A stretch of 63,402 nt of DNA, taken from CAILDB01 sp049695975. GTDB lineage: Bacteria > Patescibacteriota > Minisyncoccia > Phycocordibacterales > GWA1-40-21. The first letter of the stretch is position 1. Each line of letters begins with the position of its first letter. A program made the translations under genes and the position numbers. Under the pieces are notes generated by a model, which was not told the origin of the DNA, made no database searches, and was given only the letters and a program-made list of their open reading frames with translations. Below, in pieces: positions 7,619-15,700 of the stretch. The stretch lies in contig JBAVTE010000024.1 of assembly GCA_049695975.1 (NCBI GenBank), positions 1-63,402 of the forward strand. The letters run 5' to 3'.

Positions 7619-8725
7619 ATGAAAATAGATTTACATAAAATAAAGGTAGTAGATGTTGTAAAAAATTACAAAGACAGTGCTGAAGAAGGGGTTACTGCTT
7701 TTGGTGGAAAATTAGATATTCGTCCAAAATATCAAAGAGAGTTTGTTTATAAATCAGAACAACGTAACGCGGTAATAAATACGGTTCAAAATCAATTTCC
7801 GCTTAATGTAATGTATTGGATAGAAAATAGTGCTGGTAATTATGAATTACTCGACGGCCAGCAACGCACATTAAGTATTTGTCAGTATTTCAATGGTGAT
7901 TATTCAATAAATGATCGATATTTTCATAATCTAACCAAAGAGGAAAAAGATCAGATACTTAATTATGAGTTGATGATTTATTTTTGTGATGGAACTGATA
8001 AAGAGCGTATTAAATGGTTTGAGATTATAAATACCGCTGGTGAAAAACTGACTGCTCAAGAGTTGCTTAACGCTGTTTATACTGGTCCATGGCTTTCGGA
8101 CGCAAAACTCAAATTTAGCAAGTCAAACTGCGCGGCTTATCTCTTGGCAAATGACGGAGGTCAGTTGGTTATTGGTTCACCAATCAGACAGGAATATCTG
8201 GAGACAGCACTTTCTTGGATAAATAATGGGAGTATTGCTGACTATATGGCAAAACATCAACATGATAAAAATGCGAATGAATTGTGGCAGTATTTTCAGG
8301 AGACCATCTCCTGGGTGCGAAAGACTTTTCCGGAATATCGAAGAGAAATGGTGAATGTAAATTGGGGCGAACTTTACAACGAATTTAAAGACAAGAAGCT
8401 GAACACTGGAAAATTAGAGACCGAAATTAAGGAGTTAATGCAAGATGAAGATGTAACCAAAAAATCTGGTATTTATCCATATGTTTTAACTAGGAATGAA
8501 AAATATTTAAATATTCGTGCTTTTACAGATAAACAGAAGAGGGAGGTATACGAAAAACAAAAAGGTATTTGTCCGCATTGTAAAGGTGAAAATAAGAAAA
8601 AGAAATGGGAAATTGATGAAATGGAAGTCGACCATGTAACACCTTGGCATGAAGGTGGAAAAACCGTCTCAAAAAATTGCCAGATGTTGTGTAAGGAAGA
8701 TAATCGGACTAAATCTGGGAAATAA
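7619..8725 (+). CDS. DUF262 (ParB/Srx-like) plus HNH endonuclease, GmrSD-like
   Basis: The N-terminal half is a DUF262 domain with the signature LDGQQRT at residues 78-84. The C-terminal 57 residues form an HNH module: CPHC at 318-321, DH at 338-339, Asn353 and Cys358, consistent with a zinc-stabilised HNH fold. DUF262-HNH proteins belong to the GmrSD/BrxU-type restriction group, which cleaves modified or unmodified DNA using nucleotides. Here the protein has 368 aa, about the length of a DUF262 domain plus a minimal HNH. It is located just after an adenine methylase and an unknown membrane protein, which makes a restriction-type defence role plausible. Confidence 0.85.
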   Translation: MKIDLHKIKVVDVVKNYKDSAEEGVTAFGGKLDIRPKYQREFVYKSEQRNAVINTVQNQFPLNVMYWIENSAGNYELLDGQQRTLSICQYFNGDYSINDRYFHNLTKEEKDQILNYELMIYFCDGTDKERIKWFEIINTAGEKLTAQELLNAVYTGPWLSDAKLKFSKSNCAAYLLANDGGQLVIGSPIRQEYLETALSWINNGSIADYMAKHQHDKNANELWQYFQETISWVRKTFPEYRREMVNVNWGELYNEFKDKKLNTGKLETEIKELMQDEDVTKKSGIYPYVLTRNEKYLNIRAFTDKQKREVYEKQKGICPHCKGENKKKKWEIDEMEVDHVTPWHEGGKTVSKNCQMLCKEDNRTKSGK

Positions 8726-8751
8726 AATACTGTGATTGATAATACAAAAAT

Positions 8752-9330
8752 ATGACTACTGAAGAACAAATAAAAAAATATGAAGAAAAATATGAAGAGG
8801 CAATAAATCATAGTGATGAATTATTAAAATTTGATTTATCTGTTGATATACTAAATATAAAAGAAAAGCCACCAGTTTTTTATCAAAATGACTGTAATAA
8901 AATTACTAATAGGGCAATAAATTCTGCCAGATTATATATAGATGAACTTATTAACATTAATAAATTTAAAGAAGCAGGAAAATTTTGTAACGATGCAAAG
9001 ATTAAACTTCAAACACTAGATTTATTAATGCCATATAAGAATAGTATTATTATAGATACAGAAAATTTTTTTGAGACCTATCAATATAGAATAATTGATA
9101 GGCAGTATATTCATGACGCTAAAAGTAAAATAGAGGAAATAGAGAAAAAATCAGAAAATAAAATATTTGAGATTTTAACAATTTTTGTAACTATTATTTC
9201 AGTTATATTTGCCTTTGTTAATGGTGGATCTGTAAAAGTATTTTCTTTTAGAGTACCAGCTTTTGTTTTATTGGCCCTAACTATTATTTTTAGCTGGTGG
9301 ATAATTAAAAAGATAAATTCTAATAAATAG
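8752..9330 (+). CDS. Hypothetical protein with two C-terminal membrane helices
   Basis: A 192-aa protein: residues 1-140 are charged and helical (coiled-coil-like around 1-20 and 120-137), followed by two hydrophobic helices (about 141-160 and 165-185) joined by a short loop. GATAAT at 8738-8743 gives a likely leaderless start at 8752, so it may be transcribed independently of the module upstream. I do not recognise the family. Architecturally it resembles membrane-attached effector or sensor proteins found next to defence genes, but this is only context. Confidence 0.65.
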   Translation: MTTEEQIKKYEEKYEEAINHSDELLKFDLSVDILNIKEKPPVFYQNDCNKITNRAINSARLYIDELININKFKEAGKFCNDAKIKLQTLDLLMPYKNSIIIDTENFFETYQYRIIDRQYIHDAKSKIEEIEKKSENKIFEILTIFVTIISVIFAFVNGGSVKVFSFRVPAFVLLALTIIFSWWIIKKINSNK

Positions 9331-9360
9331 TATTACGATTTTCGCTGAATTTAAAAAGAA

Positions 9361-9394
9361 AAATAAAAACCCGTGTTATTTACGGATTTTTATT
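9361..9394. terminator. Bidirectional terminator
   Basis: AAATAAAAACCCGT pairs with ACGGATTTTTATTT around a 7-nt loop, with A and T tracts on both sides. It lies between two convergent genes (8752-9330 plus, 9407-9574 minus). Confidence 0.7.
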
Positions 9395-9406
9395 TAATAT
9401 TCTTTT

Positions 9407-9574
9407 TTATTTATTTTTTCTAACACCTTTGAACGGTTTATTGTTATCTTTTTGATCGATAAATTTTCCTTCTTCGTTTCTTTTAACCCAGCGATCATTA
9501 TGCGGATTATATACTTGATCTCTATCTTTCACTGCTCCTACTCTGCCAGCTCCTTTCGGTGGATTTGTTGCCAT
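9407..9574 (-). CDS. Small conserved hypothetical protein, 55 aa
   Basis: The minus strand encodes a 55-aa basic protein starting MATNPPKGAGRVGAVKDRD, with the core VYNPHNDRWVKRNEEGKFID and ending PFKGVRKNK. I recognise this as a short protein type seen widely in bacteria (YNP.N.RWVKRD..GKF.DQK pattern), without known function. It has no membrane segment, is strongly charged and probably mostly disordered. It is too short for ordinary ORF calling but is well formed, and shares the terminator at 9361-9394. Confidence 0.78.
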   Translation of the reverse strand: MATNPPKGAGRVGAVKDRDQVYNPHNDRWVKRNEEGKFIDQKDNNKPFKGVRKNK

Positions 9575-9673
9575 GAGATTATTTAATTATTTTCTAATAA
9601 AATCAGCTCGACTATACTGATAGCTATATTTTACGCCCTGTATTTATGATGTCAATTTATCAACATAAATTGC

Positions 9674-9731
9674 TTGACTTTTTTACATGGTTTGCATATA
9701 CTTAGTCGTATGAGTACGATTAAGTATATGC
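9674..9731 (+). promoter_or_regulatory. Promoter and 38-bp palindromic operator of the toxin-antitoxin pair
   Basis: TTGACT (9674-9679), a 17-nt spacer and TATACT (9697-9702) form a near-consensus promoter whose start falls at or next to ATG 9710. A nearly perfect palindrome covers 9694-9731: GCATATACTTA (9694-9704) and TAAGTATATGC (9721-9731), with inner arms TCGTA (9706-9710) and TACGA (9715-9719) around TGAG. It overlaps the -10 box and start codon, as expected for autorepression by the HTH antitoxin. Confidence 0.85.
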
Positions 9732-10408
9732 AAAAAATAAAAGAGTTGCGAATTAAAAAAGGTTTTAGTCAAGAGCAAATTGCTCAAGTAATAGGGGTTT
9801 CAAGACCAACATATACGTCTATTGAAGCTGGAAAACAAAAATTAGATTTAGATGAAGCGCAAAAACTTGCTACATTTTTTAGTATTGATGTTGACGCTCT
9901 TTTGACTGGTACTATTCCTGATATTGATAAGTACAAGCACATGATACTAACTTTTTTGAGATTGAATATTTCTAAGGATGGTAAAATACCTAAAACTAAA
10001 CTTGCTAAACTGTTATATCTTACTGATTTTGCTTGGTTTTATGATCACTCCGAAAGTATGAGTGGCATGCCGTATAGGAAAATTGCTTTTGGTCCAGTAC
10101 CAGATAATTTTTTCCGCGCTTTGGATGAGTTAGAGGAATCTGGGAAAATAGTTATTGATCATGAAAATAATAATGGAAAGGAGATGTTTTTGATTAGTGA
10201 ATCTAAAAGTAATATAAACGAAAAGATAATAACAATCCTACCTGAGGAGAAGACTTTAATGGAAAGGATTGCTAAGAAATGGAAGGATAAGAAGACTAGT
10301 GAGATAGTTAATTTTACGCACAATCAATTGCCATACACCCTTTGTCGACAGGATGAGATTATTCCATATGAACTTATAACACAAGAAGACCCTGAAATGG
10401 TGTTCTAA
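9710..10408 (+). CDS. Panacea-type antitoxin: HTH-XRE plus Panacea (DUF4065/SocA-like) domain
   Basis: Residues 8-62 form an XRE helix-turn-helix (IKELRIKKGFSQEQIAQVIG, then SRPTYTSIEAG). Residues from about 75 to 215 match the Panacea/DUF4065 pattern: KLAKLLYLTDFAWFYDH, GMPYRKIAFGPVPDNFF and later PYTLC. Panacea proteins are known antitoxins (PanA) that neutralise many unrelated toxins by direct binding; the XRE domain provides autoregulation. ATG 9710 is chosen because the promoter at 9674-9702 places transcription start there; the frame extends upstream only through the -35 box. The downstream gene starts 5 nt after its stop and encodes a RelE/HigB-like protein. Confidence 0.88.
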   Translation: MSTIKYMQKIKELRIKKGFSQEQIAQVIGVSRPTYTSIEAGKQKLDLDEAQKLATFFSIDVDALLTGTIPDIDKYKHMILTFLRLNISKDGKIPKTKLAKLLYLTDFAWFYDHSESMSGMPYRKIAFGPVPDNFFRALDELEESGKIVIDHENNNGKEMFLISESKSNINEKIITILPEEKTLMERIAKKWKDKKTSEIVNFTHNQLPYTLCRQDEIIPYELITQEDPEMVF

Positions 10409-10413
10409 AAATT

Positions 10414-10806
10414 ATGCAGGGTAATTGTTCAGTTAAGATTGAAGAATTTGCAAAGCGGTATTATATAAAATGCTTTGAGAGAAAACACAAGTCTAATTGG
10501 GATGTCACCTTAAGGGCTATTATTGCTGGATTAGAGCGTATTGATAATCTCTTGCTTACAGATAAAGCAGAAACTATTTGTGATAATAATGGAATCCTAA
10601 TCATTAAGACTAAATTTAGGATTTCTGGCACGAAGGAATCAGCGAAGACTTCTGGTAATAGGTGTATTGTTGCTTGGTGTAAAGAAAAACAAACCGTGTC
10701 TGTATTATTGGTTTATGGCAAAACTGATTTGAGTGGACACAATGAAACATCGGAGTGGAAAAGAATAATTAAAGATAATTATATAGCGTATAAGAATATT
10801 TTGTAA
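10414..10806 (+). CDS. RelE/HigB-like toxin paired with the Panacea antitoxin
   Basis: A 130-aa basic protein. It shows a RelE-superfamily style layout: an N-terminal helix pair, then strands with ILIIKTKFRISGTKESAKTS, RCIVAWCKEKQTVSVLLVYG and a C-terminal WKRIIKDNYIAY helix. This pattern (FRI.GTKES.KTSGNRCI...VSVLLVYGKTD) is one I associate with small toxins of type II modules, which act as mRNA interferases. The assignment as the toxin of the Panacea gene is supported by the 5-nt spacing and shared promoter. No experiment on this subtype is known to me. Confidence 0.75.
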   Translation: MQGNCSVKIEEFAKRYYIKCFERKHKSNWDVTLRAIIAGLERIDNLLLTDKAETICDNNGILIIKTKFRISGTKESAKTSGNRCIVAWCKEKQTVSVLLVYGKTDLSGHNETSEWKRIIKDNYIAYKNIL

Positions 10807-10879
10807 TAAAATAAAAAAAGTCAGTCACCATTAATTTACAAAAAACGAAACTTCTTTAATAACATTTAAATTAAATAAC

Positions 10880-10999
10880 ATGTCCGAATTTTATAAATCA
10901 AACAGAACAAGAAATTTGTATGATCCTGAGAGTGAGGTGCCATTTAAACTTTCTCGTTCACCGATAGAGCTGAATAGGCGGGGAAAGTGGATTTTATAA
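10880..10999 (+). pseudogene. 39-codon ORF resembling the N-terminus of a PD-(D/E)XK nuclease family
   Basis: ATG 10880 to TAA 10999 encodes MSEFYKSNRTRNLYDPESEV followed by PFKLSRSPIEL. I recognise this opening from a conserved CPR nuclease-family protein whose genes continue for several hundred codons (SRSKIDLFL.CPRCF...). Here the frame stops after RRGKWIL, so this is either a truncated remnant or an unusually short derivative. The rest of 10807-11078 contains no other gene. Confidence 0.5.
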
Positions 11000-11078
11000 A
11001 CAATTTACATTACACTTGCAAATATAAACAAAATTGCACAATTCGTTTACATTGCTATTATTAATATAAACAAAATAT

Positions 11079-11519
11079 ATGAAAATTGAAGTGTCGAAAG
11101 AACAATTAAAGGAAATGATTCTTTCAGCGATGTTTTATTCGTGGGTTCGTGGCGGTTTGGCTGACCAAAAAGGGGAAGATTTTAACCAATATGAAAAATT
11201 AGAAAATTTTTTGCTTAAAATCGCCGACGAGAACGGTTTTTCGGATCTAGCGGAGAAATTTCACAATACTTTGGTACCAACAGACGAATTATCGGAATTA
11301 CTGGAGAATACAATGGAAGAACATGACGAAGATGTTTTTTGGCATGAATTAACCACTGCATTAGGCAAGCGTGATTTTTATCGCACTGTCACAAAAGAGG
11401 AGAAGAAAGAGATGGAAGAAAAGAATTGGCTTCCGGATAGAATTCATACCATATATAAAAAATATGAAGAAGAGTTTGAGAAACATGGAATTGATAGGTT
11501 GGATATAAAAGAAAAATAA
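11079..11519 (+). CDS. Conserved hypothetical acidic protein, 146 aa
   Basis: A soluble, strongly acidic and helical protein (EQLKEMILSAMFYSWVRGGL near the N-terminus, then LAEKFHNTL, later WLPDRIHTIYKKYEEEFEKH). It has no membrane helix, no cysteines and no catalytic motif I can name. Similar proteins occur in CPR genomes as unannotated genes. It is monocistronic, preceded by an AT-rich region with several ATTATTAATATAA-like promoter candidates. Function unknown. Confidence 0.65.
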   Translation: MKIEVSKEQLKEMILSAMFYSWVRGGLADQKGEDFNQYEKLENFLLKIADENGFSDLAEKFHNTLVPTDELSELLENTMEEHDEDVFWHELTTALGKRDFYRTVTKEEKKEMEEKNWLPDRIHTIYKKYEEEFEKHGIDRLDIKEK

Positions 11520-11640
11520 TTTATGAATAATGAAAAAATTTGAAATATGAAAAATATACTACTATTTTAATTCCAATTCTCGTCGTTGTATTGTTTGTGG
11601 GTGGTATTTCTGAATTTTTTTTGTCTTGCTTCGCACAGTA

Positions 11641-11671
11641 ATAAAAAACAACTCGATTGAGCTGTTTTTTA
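11641..11671. terminator. Terminator hairpin
   Basis: ATAAAAAACA pairs with TGTTTTTTAT; CTC/GAG lies inside around GATT, with one mismatch. Tracts of T on one strand and A on the other make it usable for the minus-strand gene 11695-12756. Confidence 0.65.
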
Positions 11672-11694
11672 TTTTGGCGGAAGAAACGAGGAAA

Positions 11695-12756
11695 CTATTT
11701 GGCGTATTTGGAGTATCTGCCAAGTATTTTTGAAAATGCTTCAAGGGATGGGTACTTGTATTCATAGCCATATACCTTCGTGATTTTTGAACCGTCTACT
11801 GCGATAGGGTAGGAATATGATTTCCAGCCACCTTTTGATGTAGGAACTTTACCTCGACTTATATGCCAGAAAAAGAAAAATGCTGGGCGTATCATCCATG
11901 GGAATATTGTTATGCTTTTTTTGTTTACGGCCTTTGCCATATCTTTTCCGAGTACAGGATCCCCTGGTGGGCAAACATTAAAAACATTATAATCATTTTT
12001 CAATTCTGAAAAGGTCAAAAGAGAAACAATATCTACGATGTCGTCTTCATGAACAAATTGACGAAGCCATTTTGGTGTAATCGGCACAAAAGAAACCAAT
12101 TTTGAAATTATTTTATGTATAAAGTTTTCATTTAATTGACCAGAAAGAGCTGATTGTAAACCAAATCTTATTTTCATATATCTTCCTCTTGGTCCTGTAA
12201 TAGCTACAGGTCTCAATACCGCCACTTTTATATCTGCACCTTTCGATTTTGTTTCTTTGAACTTATTTTCCAAGTGCTCTTCACATATTCTCTTTTCTTC
12301 AGCATATAGATAGTCACTTTTTCTGAAAGGTTCTTCTTCTGTGAAGCGATGTTCTACGGTGTTTGTAGGGTATGCTGAGTATGAAGCAACTGTGGAAAAA
12401 TGAATAAGTTTTTTTACGCTACTATTTTCAAAAGCAAAGTCAAAAACATTATCAGAACCGCCAATATTCCATTTCCACTGTAAATCTTTTTGCCCGTACA
12501 TCTCTCTTATCTGCCAAGCACAATTTATGATGATATCTGGAGAGTATTCTCGGGCTTTTTTTTGCCAATCGTTATTTGATGAATTGGTTTGGATAAAAAC
12601 AACTTTATTTATATTTGGATTTTCTTTCAAAAAATCTGGCAATGGGTCTTTGTCTATTCCGATAATAATTTCAACATCATCTCTTCCAGAATAGATGTCG
12701 AGAAGCATTGCACCTACGTATCCAGATGCCCCCGTGATGAGTATTTTATGTTTCAT
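11695..12756 (-). CDS. NAD-dependent epimerase/dehydratase (extended SDR)
   Basis: A Rossmann fold with the nucleotide motif ITGASGYVGAMLLD at residues 6-19, an acidic residue after beta-2 (GIDKD), and a YLYAEEK segment that can serve as the YxxxK catalytic pair, preceded by STVASYSAY. The length (353 aa) is typical of extended SDR enzymes acting on nucleotide sugars. It lies just downstream of, and on the same strand as, a polyprenyl-phosphate sugar transferase, so it probably supplies or modifies an activated sugar for surface polysaccharide. The exact substrate cannot be read from sequence. TATTAT 8 nt before the ATG again suggests a leaderless start. Confidence 0.85.
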   Translation of the reverse strand: MKHKILITGASGYVGAMLLDIYSGRDDVEIIIGIDKDPLPDFLKENPNINKVVFIQTNSSNNDWQKKAREYSPDIIINCAWQIREMYGQKDLQWKWNIGGSDNVFDFAFENSSVKKLIHFSTVASYSAYPTNTVEHRFTEEEPFRKSDYLYAEEKRICEEHLENKFKETKSKGADIKVAVLRPVAITGPRGRYMKIRFGLQSALSGQLNENFIHKIISKLVSFVPITPKWLRQFVHEDDIVDIVSLLTFSELKNDYNVFNVCPPGDPVLGKDMAKAVNKKSITIFPWMIRPAFFFFWHISRGKVPTSKGGWKSYSYPIAVDGSKITKVYGYEYKYPSLEAFSKILGRYSKYAK

Positions 12757-12782
12757 AACAAAGATAATAGCATTTTATCCGA

Positions 12783-14096
12783 CTACATTCCACTTCTTAA
12801 AAGTAGGGTTTTTATTGTTCTAAAAAAAATTTTTAAATCAATCATTACCCCTCTGTTTTTGATATAAAACATATCATAAGCAAATCTGTCGCGTGTCTCT
12901 TCTACAGATTGTGGTGGTTTTTCTTGATTTATTTGTGCCCAGCCGGTCAGTCCTGGCTTCACAATATATCTAAATTTGTAGTAGGGTATGCTTTCTATCA
13001 GTACATCAACAAGCCCCACAATATCTGTGCGCGGGCCAATGAGAGAAATATCACCAATAAGGACATTCCATAATTGGGGAATTTCATCTATGCGTGTTTT
13101 TCTAAGATAGTATCCTATTTTTGTAACCTTATTTACGGAGTCTTTTAGCCAGACACCTTTATCGTTTGTTTGCATTGTTCGAAACTTATACAATTTAATT
13201 ATGTTGCCATTTAGTCCAATTCTATCTTGTGAAATAAATACCGGACCTCCGTCTTCAAGTTTAATCGCAAGATAGACAAAAGGATAAAAAATCAAAGTTA
13301 TTATTCCTATAACAAGAGACCAGAAAATGTCGGATGTTTTTTTCAAAAAATCATATATCCTTCTTGATAATGAAGAAATATTTTCTATAAACCATGCATA
13401 ATTAATGATGGTGATAGGAATTTTTTGAAAGATATCTTCATAGATATCTTCAAGACTGATAAAAGAGTATCCAGCAAAGAAACCATCGCAAAGAATCGGA
13501 ATTATTTTTTTGATAATAGGGTCATCGAAATCAGCGATGATTACTTTTGCTCCGCTTTCCTTAATTTTACTTAAAAGATTTTCTGTATCATTTATTTTGG
13601 AAACAAAAGAAAAGCCAAGTACAGGATTATCTTTAACCAAATTGAAAACCTCGTCGATTTCCTTTCCTGTACCAATAATAATAGCTTTCTGTACTACTGA
13701 TTTTGAAAACCAAAAGTAGAGATATGTACGCCATATAAAAGTAACAATGAACAAAAGAAAAATAAATAAAAATAGATTTGTTTTAGGGAATATACCTAGA
13801 TTTGGTAAAAAGTAAAATATTAATACTGAAAAAAACAAATTTACAAACATTGTCCATCCTAAGGCTCCAGAAATTTTTGTTCGAAAGGCAATAAGCTTAT
13901 TATCATAGAGCCCTGCAATATACATTGAAATCGCCCAAAAAATGAATATAATAGAGAAAGGGTATAAGTGAGACTGGATTATACTAGTATCTAATGATGA
14001 ACCATATCTGAAAGTCAAAATTACAAGGAGGGTTCCAAAAAACAAGATTGAGTCAACAGTAAAAATACTTACATATCTCACTTTATTCATACCCAT
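12783..14096 (-). CDS. Polyprenyl glycosylphosphotransferase (exopolysaccharide initiating sugar transferase)
   Basis: About 437 aa with several N-terminal membrane helices, a CoA-binding-like central region (KAIIIGTGKEIDEVF), another helix, and the conserved catalytic C-terminus: KLEDGGPVFISQDRIGLNG, LYKFRTM, KTRIDEIPQLWNVLIGDISL, IGPRTD and YDMFYIKNRG. Members such as WbaP transfer a sugar-1-phosphate onto undecaprenyl phosphate at the inner membrane to start glycan assembly. The start codon (ATG 14096, or ATG 14090 two codons later) lies only 8 nt from the start codon of the divergent glycosyltransferase, so their promoters must overlap coding sequence. Confidence 0.92.
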   Translation of the reverse strand: MGMNKVRYVSIFTVDSILFFGTLLVILTFRYGSSLDTSIIQSHLYPFSIIFIFWAISMYIAGLYDNKLIAFRTKISGALGWTMFVNLFFSVLIFYFLPNLGIFPKTNLFLFIFLLFIVTFIWRTYLYFWFSKSVVQKAIIIGTGKEIDEVFNLVKDNPVLGFSFVSKINDTENLLSKIKESGAKVIIADFDDPIIKKIIPILCDGFFAGYSFISLEDIYEDIFQKIPITIINYAWFIENISSLSRRIYDFLKKTSDIFWSLVIGIITLIFYPFVYLAIKLEDGGPVFISQDRIGLNGNIIKLYKFRTMQTNDKGVWLKDSVNKVTKIGYYLRKTRIDEIPQLWNVLIGDISLIGPRTDIVGLVDVLIESIPYYKFRYIVKPGLTGWAQINQEKPPQSVEETRDRFAYDMFYIKNRGVMIDLKIFFRTIKTLLLRSGM

Positions 14097-14104
14097 ATAT
14101 AACC

Positions 14105-15241
14105 ATGTTTCGAGAAAAAAATAAAGTCCTTATAGGAGTTACCAAATCAAATTGGGGAGGAGCCCAAAGGTATGTTTTTGATACTGCTAGTTCTATTAAA
14201 GGTCAATATGATGTTCTGGTAATGTTTGGTGGAGATGGTTTGCTTAAAGATAGGCTAGAAAAGACTGGAATAAAGACAGAACAGATTGATTTGGGTAATA
14301 AGATAAATGTATTTAAAAATATTGCAGAGTTTTTTGAAATATTTAAAATAATTAAAAAAAATAATCCAGATATTTTGCATCTTAATAGTTCAAAGATGGG
14401 TATTATGGGATCATTTGCTGGTAGGATTTGCAATATTTTTTTTAAGCGAAAAATAAAAATAGTTTTTACCGTTCACGGCTGGGCATTCAATGAAGATAGG
14501 GGTCAAATTTCAAAAATAATATTAAAGATAGCATATTGGAAAGCAATATTGATGAGTCACAAGACAACCTGTGTCTCATATGCTACTAAAAGGCAGGTTG
14601 AAAATTGGCCTTTTATAAAAAATAAACTAGAAGTGATCCACAATGGTATTTCCAGCCTTGATTTTTTGGATAAAACCTCTGCAAGGATTTTTCTGGATTC
14701 ACAGAAAAAATATACAAATAAAATATGGCTTGGTACTGCGAGCGAACTTCATCCTATCAAGAGACAAGAGGATGTTGTTAGGGCCCTTGCCGACATAAAA
14801 CAGGATTTTATATTTTTTATTATTGGAGATGGTAAAAGGAAGGATTATTTACAAAAATTGATAAATTCTCTTGGGATGCAGGATAAAGTTATATTATATG
14901 GATATCTGGAAGATGCTTCAAAATACCTAAAAGCGTTTGATATATTTATTCTTACTTCAAAGTCTGAGGCCATGCCTTATGCCATACTTGAAGCTGGAAA
15001 AGCTGAATCATCAGTAATAGCAAGCAGCGTTGGTGGTATACCAGAAGTAATAGAAAACGGGGAAAATGGAATTTTGGTGAAAACGGGGAATATTAAAGAA
15101 ATATCAAATGCAATTAATTATTTAATAGAGAATAGAGATAAATCGTTCCAGTTGGCAAAAAATTTAAAAACGAAAGTTGATAGTGATTTTACTATCAAAG
15201 AAATGATAGAAAAAACTATCAAGATTTATTTAACTGTGTGA
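14105..15241 (+). CDS. Glycosyltransferase family 4 (GT-B fold)
   Basis: 378 aa with the GT-B arrangement: an N-terminal acceptor lobe (TKSNWGGAQRYVFDTA) and a C-terminal donor lobe ending in the EX7E-like signature SEAMPYAILEAGKAE followed by SSVGGIPEVIENGENG. IGDGKRKDYLQ and LYGYLEDASKYLKAFDIFIL are typical of GT4 enzymes. It probably adds a sugar to the lipid-linked glycan begun by the divergent sugar transferase. Substrate unknown. A long palindromic element follows the stop directly. Confidence 0.92.
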   Translation: MFREKNKVLIGVTKSNWGGAQRYVFDTASSIKGQYDVLVMFGGDGLLKDRLEKTGIKTEQIDLGNKINVFKNIAEFFEIFKIIKKNNPDILHLNSSKMGIMGSFAGRICNIFFKRKIKIVFTVHGWAFNEDRGQISKIILKIAYWKAILMSHKTTCVSYATKRQVENWPFIKNKLEVIHNGISSLDFLDKTSARIFLDSQKKYTNKIWLGTASELHPIKRQEDVVRALADIKQDFIFFIIGDGKRKDYLQKLINSLGMQDKVILYGYLEDASKYLKAFDIFILTSKSEAMPYAILEAGKAESSVIASSVGGIPEVIENGENGILVKTGNIKEISNAINYLIENRDKSFQLAKNLKTKVDSDFTIKEMIEKTIKIYLTV

Positions 15242-15249
15242 AAACTAAA

Positions 15250-15384
15250 AAGCGGATTTTCTTTTCTTCAAAAATATATCTCGAAAGACACAAAAATTCT
15301 TTGCTAAGAATTTTTTATGTACGGCACCAGTCGCGCCTACCAATGTCTTTCTCAATACATTTTTTCCGAAAAGAAAATCCGCTT
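15250..15384. repeat. Long hairpin with structured insert after the glycosyltransferase gene
   Basis: AAGCGGATTTTCTTTTC (15250-15266) and its exact complement (15368-15384) form a 17-bp stem. Inside, GAAAGACA (15283-15290) pairs with TGTCTTTC (15344-15351), AAAAATTCTT (15292-15301) pairs with AAGAATTTTT (15306-15315) around loop TGCT, and GGC pairs with GCC near 15322-15337. The outer arms look like an ordinary terminator whose loop has been enlarged to about 100 nt. It also serves the convergent small gene 15391-15615. Confidence 0.65.
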
Positions 15385-15390
15385 CCTAAT

Positions 15391-15615
15391 CTATTTAATT
15401 TCAGTCTTTTCTCTTTTTTCTGATATTTTAATGTAGATATAGTAGATTATTTCACCGATAGATAATGTATTTACGACGAGAAAAATTACAAACCAAAAAG
15501 CATTGTTTCTTTTGGCGGATATCCATAAAGCAAGCCCTTTCCAAACTATCAGCCATGATAGAACTATAAGAAAGATAATTGGGTGTAATTTTACAAATTC
15601 AATGATGTTTATCAT
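15391..15615 (-). CDS. Small membrane protein, DUF5652-like
   Basis: A 74-aa protein with two hydrophobic helices (about 11-32 and 40-62) separated by a short basic loop (SAKRNN) and a charged C-terminal tail (SEKREKTEIK). The layout LSWLIVWKGLALWISAKRNN then WFVIFLVVNTLSIGEIIYY matches the DUF5652 small-membrane-protein type found in CPR bacteria. Function unknown; it faces the polysaccharide genes from the opposite strand. Confidence 0.7.
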   Translation of the reverse strand: MINIIEFVKLHPIIFLIVLSWLIVWKGLALWISAKRNNAFWFVIFLVVNTLSIGEIIYYIYIKISEKREKTEIK

Positions 15616-15700
15616 AAGTTGTTTTATTATTTTTATTAAACCTTTACGTTTAAATTATAATATTGATTGATTATTTTTGCAACAAGTGTAGAATGAGGCC

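Noticed and set aside
15238..15423. 61-codon ORF downstream of the glycosyltransferase
   Set aside because: It runs through both arms and the internal hairpins of the 15250-15384 palindrome and overlaps the real small gene on the other strand.
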